A DNA stretch of 64,000 bases from Yamagishiella unicocca (lineage: Eukaryota > Chlorophyta > Chlorophyceae > Chlamydomonadales > Volvocaceae), in contig BDSL01000020.1 of NCBI GenBank assembly GCA_003116995.1, forward strand, positions 558,001-622,000, in the 5' to 3' direction. Positions within the stretch are counted from its first letter, which is position 1; each line of letters begins with the position of its first letter. Made by a program: the position numbers and the translations under genes. Below are positions 46,801 through 57,018 of the stretch, one piece after another. Under the pieces are notes generated by a model that was given only the letters and a program-made list of their open reading frames with translations, had not been told where the DNA came from and searched no databases.

Positions 46801-49800
46801 TGTGGGCTGTGTGCATCGTGGCTTGCCGAGCAAGAAAGCCGCCTGCGGAGTGTACCCCTCTGCGGACGAGCCCGGCGTGTAGCCCGACCTGTTGATGGGT
46901 GACCGGGATCGTCCCATGTGCATGCATGTAGCATGTGTCACGGTGCTTGCCATGTATGAGGACTGAGTTGGTACTGATTTGGTACTGAGTTGGTACTAAG
47001 TTGGTACTGAGTTGGTACTGAGTTGGTACTGAGTTGGTACTGAGTTGGTACTGAGTTGGTACTGAGTTGGTACTCAGTTGGTACTCAGTTGGTACTCAGT
47101 TGGTACTCAGTTGGTATTGAGTTGCACGCACGATGCGCTCGGCAGGCGCCCCGCTCCCGCGCCTCAGCTCCCGACGGCGAGGCGCTGCTGGAGGCGAGCC
47201 AGGTGCTGCTTGCGGCGCTGCCCGGGCTGCTGCGGCGGCACCAGACCGACGAGCACGTGGTAGGTTGGAGGCGCGGAATCCGCCACGCGAGTGCAACCTT
47301 GCTTTAATCCCTGCGCTACGAGCCAGACGTGTAGCTGCCTAACCACACATCGACGAGGGTACGGAAATGCTCAAGTTTTTGGTTGTGGCAAGCCCCGTCT
47401 CCCGGCAAGCCCTCAAGTCGACCCTCCTAACACGTGGTGCCGGGCGGCTCCGCAGGTCTCCGCCCTGGTGGCGCTCATCCGCGACCTGAAGCTGGAGCTC
47501 TTCAGCCTGCGCGGCGACGAGGCCGGCTGGCGCGTGCTGCTGGGCCTGGTGGGCGAGCAGCTGGCCACCCGGGGTGCCGCACCCGAGCTGCTGACGCAGT
47601 GCGCCGACACGCTGACGCACGCCTCGTCGCGCAGCCCGCCAGCGCTGCAGGTGGGGGGCGCGGCCGGTGCTGCGGCGCGCGATGATGGAACCCAAACCCC
47701 GCGGGCTTGCAGAGAGGAGGGGGGTTCCACACGCGCGCTGCTGGGATGGGGATGCCGCAATGGTGCATGATAAGATAGATCTTCCTTTTTTAGCTCGCTC
47801 GGAACTGCCCAACAATGCGCACGTTGCGAACTGATCTCCTTGGCGTTTCATGAATGGGCGAGCGTGCCTGGATGCGGAGGGTCTTGCGGCCCCCTCCCCA
47901 CGAACGCAACCCCCACTTCCACGGGTTTCCCTCGAACCTCCGCCTGCAAACCACTGCCTCCCCGCTGACCCGTCCTACCGGCGCCGCTCCGCGCCTCGTG
48001 TGCGCGTCGCAGCCTTCGGCTGGCGTGGTGCTGCGCGACGTGTGCGAGCAGCTGGCGGCCGGCCTGGCGGCGGCGGCGACGGCCGTGCGCGTGATGGACG
48101 AGGAGGACCTGGCGGAGTCGGTTTCGGAGCTGGCGGCGGGCGACGGCGGGGCTGACGTGGAGGAGCTGGTGTCGCTGCGGGTCGCCCTGCTGCGCGCACA
48201 TGCCGTGTTGGTAGGTGTTGCCGCATTTACTGCGGCACATGCGGCTTAGTTTGGCATCCTTTCGGCCTTAGCAATTGCCCAGCGCAGCCTGCCTTTCGTG
48301 CCGGAGGGTGACACCGAGTCGATGACACCGAATCGATGACCATCTCACCTGGCGCTCCGCAGATCCGAGGTGGCACCACGTTGGCAGCTGACCCGCGGGT
48401 CCACGACGCAATCGACGAGCTGCTAGCTGGTTGCGGCTCGGGGCGGCTGTTGGGGCCCGAGCTCACCAGCCTTCTGGCGGCAACCCAGCTCACCGTGTTG
48501 CTGAACAACGTGCACAAAGTGCGTGCGCGCCGGGGTCCCGTCGCCTCCTGCGCCCGGGTTTGTGTGGCTGCGTTGCGCACGTAGCGGTGATGTTGATGTC
48601 CAGAGAGGGGAAGCATAGAAACGTCGACGCGGCGTCATAGCGAGCGAGTGTACGTCATGGCGAGCGAGTGTACGTCATGGCAAGCGAGTGTACGTCATAG
48701 CAAGCGAGTGTACGTCACAGCGAGCGAGTGTACGTCATGAAGAGCGAGTGCGCTGGCAAACCCAAGCGCGCATACACGTCCAATCTGGTTTGGCGGGTGG
48801 GTCCGGGACTGAGGATCGATCCATGGCCTGCCCCTCCCTCCCTCCCTCGTCCCTCCCCTGCCGGATTGGGTGTACGGCAGATGAACGCCGAGCCCGAGGC
48901 GCCCGCCAACGGCGGCGCCGGCCCCAGCGGCAGCGCCGCCGCCGCCGAGCCACCCGCCGTACAGCGCCTGGTGCAGACCCGCGACGCGCTCGTGTCACAC
49001 CTGGTGGCGCTGCACGCCGCCGCCGCCGCGCAGCATGACGCCGCCCTGGAGCCTGACGGCGACGACGAGCAAGACCGCGGCAAGGACGAGCGGGCTGGCG
49101 GCGTGGCTGTGATCCAGGACGCCGCGTTCAGGGTGCTGAGTGACGTGGCGCTGGTGTTCGGCTCCAAGAACTGGAAGGTAAGACGCTGCGGCGCGGAGGA
49201 AGCGCAGCGCATAGGCACAACGACGACGCGTTACACGGGTGCTGCAGGCTTGAATACACCAGTGGCTCTGGGACTAAAGAAGGCGCCATTGCTTGCCGGT
49301 ATCCCGCCTGCACGGGCCGGGTGTACCGAATAACTTAGTACCGTGACGCTCCCTGAAGATCCCGTGTTCTAACTCGCGAAAAGAGCCGCTGCAAATGCAA
49401 CCGCCGCTGCCACGGCGGCTGCTTGTGCCTGCTGCTGGCTGCAGGGCACCGCCATGGAGCCGGTGTGCATGCTGACGCTGAGCGAGCAGGTGGCGAACCT
49501 CATGTGGCGCCACTGCGCGGAGGTGCTGCGGGGGATAGGCACGTACGGGGACGAGGAGGAGGACGAGGACGAAGACGAGGAGGGTGAGTTGGGGCGCGGG
49601 AGGCTGAGAGGCTCCTCCGAGCCGCCTGGCAGGCGCCGGGCGCGGTTCCAAGGCAGGACAGGAAGACGAGGGGGGGGGTGCGGTTGGTGTGGGCCACGCA
49701 GCCACGGCGGAGTAGTTGCTGCGTGGCGGCGAAGAGGGGGTCTTCCCCTCCTCGCCACGTTTCGTTATGTGGCCACCAAAGGGTTCTCTGGGCCCCCCTG

Positions 49801-52800
49801 CATCACCACCTGCTCATCAGCCCACCGTGAAACCCCCCCCCACGTCGTTTTCGTGTCACCGGTTTTCACGCCACCCCCTATGTCCTGCTCGGGCAACACG
49901 CGTTGGCACCGCAGACCTGAATCAAGTGGACGATGATCTCGCGGGGGGTCCGCGAGATATGGCCGCCGCCGGCCGGCGGGCGCGCCGCGCGGCTGCCGTG
50001 GCGACCAAGCTGGCGGCAGTGGGCTGCCTGGGCCGCCTGCTTGCGCACGATGTGTGCGGCAGCTACCACCGGACCATCGCCGTCAACCTGACAGCGGAGG
50101 TGCGTTTTCTGCAGATGCGGTTGCTCGCTCTGTGCGCTTGCTGCTGGCAGCGCGGCCCGAGGAGGAGGACGGTTGCGCTGGCTGCAGAGGAAGCGGTAGT
50201 CGCTTGTTGAGGCGCATGGGGCTTGGAGTGCGGTGCCTTTAGGGTATGCCACCTGCCCGAGCTTGCTGATGCAATATTGTCCGTTGCTGCTGCAATATTG
50301 CCCCTTGCTGCTGCAAAATTGTCCCTTGCTTGCTGCTGCAATATTGTCCCTTGCTGTGGTTACAGTAATCCATGCCCCTTCCCCTGCCGCCCTTGGCTAC
50401 CTCCCGCGACATTACTGTGTGTTCAAACAACGCAGTTCTGCAACCATGGCCCCGAGGTGGCGGACCTCATCCGGGATGTGTGCCGGGAGATGGCGGCGTC
50501 ACGGCCCCTTGGCGAGATGCCGCAGATCTACACAGGGGCGATGCGCCAGGTGGGATAAGCGCGCCGGTCCTATTGCAAACTTGGCAGGGGTGCCTTATTA
50601 GCGGAATGGCCAATGGCAGGGTAACGATCCGGCGACGGTGCAAGGCTTCGGCAAAATGCATCGCACCCGTCCACACTTGCCCCTTCCTCGAGGTTAGGTT
50701 ACAGCCTCTGGGCAATCCAACGAGCATCATCTGCCGGCCGCACTGCCTGTTGCCTTATGCAATGTTCTTTCCGTTCTTTGTAAAACGTAGCATATAGATA
50801 ATGCATAAGAGGTGACAGCCTGGAGGCCAAGGGATAAGGCCGACGCTCCACATCAAGCCCGTGCGTCGCGGCAGCAGCCCCCGTGCGTCGCGGCAGCAGT
50901 CCTCATACGCTGTAGGGCTGCTATCCCACTGCCTGCCGTCCAACCCTTACAACCTCTGCCCGCTTCCGCTTGTTGCCGCAGGGCTGGGGCACCGTCACAG
51001 CGGCCGGTGAGATGGGCGAGGACGCCGAACACGACGCGCTGCAGCGCTTCTCCGAGCTGTCCAAACACATCGCCAGCATGTATGCGGGTAGGTCGCACCG
51101 CGGCCCTCTCCCCACCCTGTGCTCTGTCCCCCGAGCGCAGAACGCGTGAAGCACCACGCTATAAAAAGAGTCCACCGACTGCACCCGCACTCGAGTCCCT
51201 CCACCGCCCCTCCCTCTACCTCACCTGGCGGCGCGCAGACTGACGATTACAACGGCTCGAGGGCGTCGTGAATCTATAGTTCTATTCCCTCAGCCCCAGT
51301 CCCCCTACAGCGCTCCACTCCACCCCCCACATGAGCTTTCCCGACCTGTGTAGAACCGTGCCTTGCGCTCGCCCTCAACTTCTGACCTCCCCCTGACATG
51401 GGTGCGCCATGTGCCAGGCCACGGGACCTCCGGCTCCGAGCTGCTGCACATCCTGCGGGACCTCACCGCCGAGGCCTTCATCGACGCGCCCACCAACCTG
51501 GCCATCCTGGCGTGGGGGGCCGCCTCCTTCGTGCCCAAGCTGGCGCCTCCGGATGCGGCGGCGCTGGTGGGCGAGCTGGAGGGCCGCCTCAATGACGCGG
51601 GACCGTCCTCGGCCGAGCTGGCGCACGAGCGCGACGACCCGGACTGGGCACCCATGTACCACTACTTGGGGCTCCTCAAGGTGTGTGTGGGGGGCAGGGG
51701 AGGACGAAAGCAAAACCGTGTACGAAAGCAAAACCGTTTAGGACAGACGTTTCGGGATGCATGCTGGAGAACTTGGTTGAGGAAACTAAAGACGGAGGTC
51801 GTAGGTCGACCTTTGGAGGGGTTGAGGCGACCGAGCGCGCTCGGTCAGGGTCCTTTGCGTCTGCGAGGACGTCGTACTTGCGTGGGACGGTTCCTGGCTC
51901 CTGGGGAGCTTTGCTAGCTCGCTAGCAGGCGGAGGAACGAGCCAGGAGTGCAGTTTGGTGTTCCTGGGGGATGCGGATGGCTTGGACGGAGGCGGGAAGG
52001 GGCCGACGTGCGTGCTATGTCATCTGCTGGGCGTGAACCGTCGCTGCATCGGAGCGCTTTGGTTCGTTGGGTAGCTCCCCCAAGACCGAGGGCTTACCAT
52101 ATGCTACGCCGCGCCGCCGTGCCGTCGTTTGCGTTGCAGGACAAGGCCTCCAAGGGTCGGGTGGCGCCACGCGCCCTCAAGGGCGCCTCCGCCACGACAC
52201 CCAAGGCCGCGCGCAATCGCAAGATCTCGTTTGCGCCCTCGCCGCACGACCGGCACGAAGACGAGGAGGACGAGGGCGAGGAAGGAGCACCCGTCGAGCC
52301 GCCGCGGCCGCAGGAGCAGGTGCAAAAGAAGACCAAAGCTAGGAAGGCGCCCGCGGCAGCGGCGGCAGCGGCGGCTGCTCCTGAGGAAGGGGCGTGGCTG
52401 CACAAGGCGGTTCGCGCCGCCCGCAAGCCGGCGCCGAAAGCCCAGCAGCAGCACGACGAGGAGGAAGAGGACGAAGAAGAGGAGGAAGAAGAGCCCAGGC
52501 AGAGCGGAGGTCGACGCAAGCAGGCACACGCACCGAAGGAGCAGGTGGACGCGCAGGTTACGCTTCCGGCTGGCGCGGAGGAGGACGAGGAAAACCAGCC
52601 CAAGCAGCGGCGACCACAGCGCCGGCAGGAGCCTAGGGCGGTGGCCGCTGGGCGCAAGGTGCGTGCGGCCTGAGGCGGGGCACGCGGGTTGTATGGGACC
52701 GCGGTGTTCAGGGATCCGCCTGGATGGGGCCGGCATTGAAGCGAGGCATTTGGTGCCGGGCGGCTCTCCTGGGCTACTCTATCTGGCTGTGAAGGGTGGA

Positions 52801-54611
52801 GGGTGGGTTGCGAGGGTCCTGCGTATTCCCTGCTGGGATGGGACGGTAACGCGGGCGAGCGCACCATGCAGCGCGAGAAGCCGCCGACGCGTACAGCTCG
52901 GGGCGAGCTCCGCTACACACCTTCCTTCCGCGGATTGTCGATCCTGGGACGCAGGCCGCTGAAGCTGCCACCGTCCGTACGCGGGAGCAGCCCGCAGTCG
53001 CCCGACGCGGTGGTGGCAACGGCGCCGCCGCCGCCAGCATCGGCGCGGCGGCGGCTGGCCTGCGCGCTGTCGACGGCGACGCGGGGCCTCACAGCAGCCT
53101 CACGCAGTCGCAGACGCAGTCGCCGTCGCAGTCGAAGCGGCAATCTCAGTCGCAGTCGCAGGGGCCATCTGCCGGGCCTTCGAGGCAGCACTCGCTGCGC
53201 GCTGGTGCTAGCGACCTGGCGGCCGCTACGGAGGAGGTCGAGACCTACGGCGACGAATCGGAGGAGGAGGAGGACGTTGGGGCTGCGCCGGAGCCGTCTG
53301 ACCTGCAGGCCGCACCGGACCTAGTGTACACGGCTTCAGGTGCGTGCGCGCCGGAAGCAGCCAGCCAACCGGTCCGGCGCAATGGCAGGGGAAGTGGGCA
53401 GGGTGGATTTGATAGGCGGCAGGGCGAGAGGGCGGCGGCGGAGGGCGTGGGGCATCGCCACGAGTGTACGGTGTGCTGCATGGGGTCAAGGAAGCGGAAA
53501 GGAAGAAGTGACGTGCGACACGGTCGGGGAAGAAGACCCAAATGGAGAGGAGTTCACGAATTAACGGTGGTGCAAGGCAGGCGCTGCCGCGCCTCAGCTA
53601 CCGACCCAAGGTGACAGTGGTGTGACTCCTGCGTGCGCGGAGCGGCCGTCTATCGCTTCCTGCGATTCCGCCCCACCCGTTGGCCCTGATGGCAGAAGCA
53701 CCTTCTGCGGGCAAGATTTTGCCGTCCCCGTCGCTTCCACATTGCCATGCCGCACGACCCCTTGACGCCTGCCCCTGCCCACTGAAGGCTCCATGGGCTA
53801 CCTGGAAGAGGACGGGGAGCGATCAGACGACGGTCGGCAGCACAGCGCCCCGAGTAGTGCGTTGTTGGCGGAGGAGGAGGAGGCGGAGGAGGATGGGGAA
53901 GTCGACGAAGACGAAGGCGAAGACGAGGACCAGCCTGCCTTCATGCCCACGGAGGAGGAGCTGCCGTCGCCGGCGCGACCCCCGGCTGCGAAGAAGCGCC
54001 CGGCGGCGGCGCCCAGTCGGCGAGCCGCCGCCGCAGTCGTCGACGGAGCGGCGCCGTCCGTGTCAGGCGCCGGCACCGCCGGTACCTCGCTCGGCACCCG
54101 TAGTTTCGGCGGCGGATTGGTGTCCGGCAGTCTTGCGGCCAGCGAGGCAGCGCAAGAGGGCGAGGAGGAGGTGGAAGGGGAGGACGCGCACGCTGGTGGG
54201 CAGGAGGAGGAGGAGGAGGCGGACCAATATGAGCAGGGCTTCTCTCAAGGGCTCAGCGCACACGACAGCGAGGTGCCTAGCGCCAGCGGCGGCGATATCG
54301 AGGAGATGGACGAGGAAGAGGAGGAAGAGCAGGAGCAAGAGGAGGAGCAGGCGACGATGCCAACCCCACTGTCGGGGCGCAAGCGCCGCCTGAGCACTGT
54401 CGAGTCAGCGGGCGGGGGGGAGTACGAGGAGTCGGAGGAGGCTGTGGGCTATGCCGCGAACACCGGCGAGGAAGACGACGTGTACCGGCAGCAGCAGGAC
54501 AGCGATGATGTGGGCGCCCCGCAGGTGTCGCTGCGCGCAGACTCTGTTGCCGACACGCAGGCCACGGCGGAACCCCCACCTCGCCCCAAAAGCAAGCGGC
54601 GGCGCGTTTGA
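40804..54611 (+). CDS. SCC3: Cohesin subunit SCC3 (STAG/SA family)
   Basis: 28 exons: 40804-40880, 41042-41228, 41818-41998, 42094-42137, 42435-42503, 42722-42814, 43069-43229, 43453-43609, 43982-44094, 44416-44539, 44889-45104, 45389-45553, 45855-46110, 46239-46311, 46603-46771, 47146-47259, 47456-47650, 48013-48210, 48363-48518, 48881-49177, 49445-49583, 49915-50099, 50436-50549, 50982-51087, 51418-51680, 52140-52658, 52955-53339, 53788-54611. Phases close: 1,859 residues. Start ATG opens [20 protein letters not shown], with a KKRK signal in exon 2. Residues about 140-350 carry the STAG region ([52 protein letters not shown]). Residues about 361-445 are the stromalin conserved domain ([37 protein letters not shown]). 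Helical repeats run to about 1284. The last ~575 residues are a Lys/Arg then Glu/Asp-rich tail, longer than in Arabidopsis or human. SCC3 contacts the SCC1 kleisin and DNA in the cohesin ring. Confidence 0.93.
43613..43682. repeat. 20-bp tandem repeat, 3 copies
   Basis: GGGTTGCGGTCCGGCCTGGG-type unit three times in SCC3 intron 8, right after the donor. Confidence 0.85.
44160..44206 (-). repeat. Possible antisense copy of the intronic dispersed repeat
   Basis: ACCCGGGTCTTCTCGCCACC in SCC3 intron 9; pairs with 12271-12315. Confidence 0.5.
44577..44655 (+). repeat. Intronic dispersed repeat, copy 7
   Basis: AAAGGAAGACCCGTGTATGA, then TGTTTAGGACAGACGTTTCG and GTGCATGCTGGAGAACTTGG, in SCC3 intron 10, about 40 bp after the donor. 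Confidence 0.88.
46967..47120. repeat. 11-bp minisatellite, about 14 copies
   Basis: TGAGTTGGTAC repeated about 14 times; the last four units change GAG to CAG. It lies in SCC3 intron 15, just before the acceptor at 47145. Confidence 0.95.
48635..48745. repeat. 20-bp tandem repeat, about 5 copies
   Basis: Unit GCGAGCGAGTGTACGTCATA, five to six copies in SCC3 intron 19. Confidence 0.92.
50270..50360. repeat. 19- to 23-bp tandem repeat, 4 copies
   Basis: GCTGCAATATTGTCCCTTGC-type unit four times in SCC3 intron 22. Confidence 0.85.
51701..51820 (+). repeat. Intronic dispersed repeat, copy 8 (longest)
   Basis: CGAAAGCAAAACCGT occurs twice, then TTTAGGACAGACGTTTCGGG, ATGCATGCTGGAGAACTTGG, TTGAGGAAACTAAAGACGGA and GGTCGTAGGTCGACCTTTGG. 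It lies in SCC3 intron 25, 20 bp after the donor. Confidence 0.9.
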
Positions 54612-55690
54612 GACGGCCGTGGACCACGATAGGGGGGGAGCAGTGCGCTCGATGACGACGGGCGGAGTTGTTCTCTGCGGCCCAACGTTTCGGCGTCAGA
54701 CATCCTGAATACGTTGCCCTGTCAGCATCTCCGTCAGTTGCAGCGCGCTTCACAGGGGATACCGGCCTGGAGCGCACTCTCGCAAAAAGGTGCGCTGTGC
54801 TTTACCTGACAGGTCATGACGTCATCTTGGCGCCAGCATTTGGCAGTCGAAAGTGGCTGGAATCACGACTTCTAGCTGTCAAAAGGACATGATGGCAAAG
54901 CCACGGGGGATGGGATTATCCTGCACGCGAGGACGCTCTGGAGATATGGAAGGTGAAGCCTCCCATCCTGCGGTCAGGAAGCGCGACCATGACGTTGTAG
55001 CCACTCTTTACTTGCAACTGTGTTTCGCAAGGAGTGAAGAAGACCAAAAGAAGTGCGTGCGTTACACGTGCACAGTTTCCGTTTTATCGAGCAGGATGGC
55101 ATCTGCGCATATGTCGGTGCTTACAGCCAGTGCTTGCAACGCAAGTTGGTGGCACACACACCCCTTACTGCGGCGCACGGCCGCCTGTTGGGGCATTCGT
55201 AGGGAAAGACGCACTTGTTGTAGTGCGGCGGACCAGTTGCTAGGTGCCAATGCACCTGCATACGTACTTTGGACACGGCTGGGTTTGGGATGCCAACTGC
55301 CATTTATGTTTGGTATGTTCAAAGAGCCAATGTAACCACAAAAACTGGAAACACTGCATCGCATGCAGGGTACCGGTGCCCGGCTTTCCTTGTCAGCACC
55401 GCTCCCCTGGTCGCTCGATCGTCTGTGCTCGTGGATTGGACAGGCGCGGCGGGCAAGGGGGGTGGTGGTTTCCGAGTGACCGGAACGCATCCCGGAGGGA
55501 TGGTCCATACAGGGGTGGCAAGGACGTGAAGGCGCTGCTGCCTGCAGGAGTATTCATTACAGTGGGCTTAAGTAGTGGTTTGGCTAGAGATTGATGCAAA
55601 GGGAGATTGATACAAAGTTGCGAATACGGTAAACGTGGTTTCTTTTTAAAGCAGCTAATTACTGATCGGCCCAAACACCCGAATATGTGC
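54612..55690. other. SCC3 3' UTR and flank
   Basis: A TGTAA polyadenylation signal at 55331-55335 would give a 3' UTR of about 0.7 kb. No other gene seen. Confidence 0.45.
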
Positions 55691-55695
55691 CACAT

Positions 55696-55790
55696 TACGA
55701 TAGTAGTGCTTGTTACAGTGGGCTCCAGACCAGAAGGCGCAGCCACCGGCCACATCGGGCACGGAGTACAAGGTGTGGCTCAATGATGAT
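55696..55790 (-). mobile_element. Non-LTR retrotransposon 3' end fragment, copy 5
   Basis: Minus strand reads GGTCTGGAGCCCACTGTAAC then AAGCACTACTATCG, matching the other four ends, closest to copy 3. Only about 100 bp are preserved. Confidence 0.6.
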
Positions 55791-57018
55791 CAAGCATCCC
55801 AGCTTTAAAACTACTCCACCCTGCTTCAGGTGCCATCGAATGTATCTGAGGTCAGACGTTGTCTACTCCCGGGCGTTTAACGTCTGGTCATTAAAGCATG
55901 GTGTAGGTGTTCGGCAGCAGCAGGTGTAGCAAGCATGCGAGTCCGAGTTCGCTCTCGTAAAAGAAATAGGGTGCCACTGAACCCAGGACAGTTATCAAGG
56001 TCATCAAATCCTCTCCAGATTGGCATGCAAAGGCGGGCAGCTTGGCGGGTGGTTGACTATGTCATGTTACGTGCCCAGAAGTTGCGACTTAACCACAGCG
56101 TACCGCGGCTGACCACGGCCACGCTCGTGTGGCAAGCGTTTGCCATGCTATCTAGCGACCATTCCGTCAGGCATGAATGCAAGTCTTCCCTATGTTACGA
56201 TATGTTAGTAGCGTTTCCCGGTGCCGTCAGAAGATGGGAGTGCGTAGGAGCCGTCTTCCACGACACACGGGTGTACATGGCATCGCGGCAACGGTGCGGC
56301 CAGGCTGACCAGAAGCTGCCAGCAGTATGAAAACGGAACCATCACCCACCAATATGTGTTGCTGTGGCGCATGCGGTATTTATCAAAGTGTCCTAATTTG
56401 TACAACATTTTCTGGAAGGCCGTGGAACGCAACATGAGCTCCGCGATACCGTGCATCTAGCTGGCCCTATCCAGCATGGTGCGACCCACGGTCCCCGGAT
56501 GCTAGAGGTAGTCCGTCGACGGCTGGACTACGAAAACGCATGTAACCTGTTGTTATTATGTATGGGATTGTATATACAGGTATACGTCGATCTTGCGCCT
56601 TAAATCGTTAGGCCCATTCTTTTGCCCGTTAACGATGATGACCGATGCAGGCAGCCATTGCAGCTTGAATGTTTACCGTATATCATGGCCCAGAGATAAC
56701 CTCAAAGATACGTGTCTGAAGTCTCAGCGACGTCGGGGTCGCTATTGTACTGCGGCATGACTATACACAGTGTGATGGTGAGCAAGCAAGTATCTCCAAA
56801 TTGACAGCATCAGCACAATCCTTAAACTCTGTGACTTGAACTTCCATTGTATAACGGTTTTTGGCAAAGAATACGAGGTTTGACCTTTCTCGTGAGTTCA
56901 CTATGCATCCGCGTCACGCCATCTTAAGTTGTTATGTTCAATCTAGAAATAGCCAGTGCAGTTGACGGATGAAGAGGCGTAAACTTGTGAGCCTTTCCGC
57001 TTCGGGCGTAACAAGCTA
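55791..57018. other. Intergenic region upstream of the cell-wall gene
   Basis: No gene or repeat supported. It is AT-richer than the genes (for example GGGATTGTATATACAGGTAT near 56564) and should contain the promoter of the gene at 57019. Confidence 0.4.
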
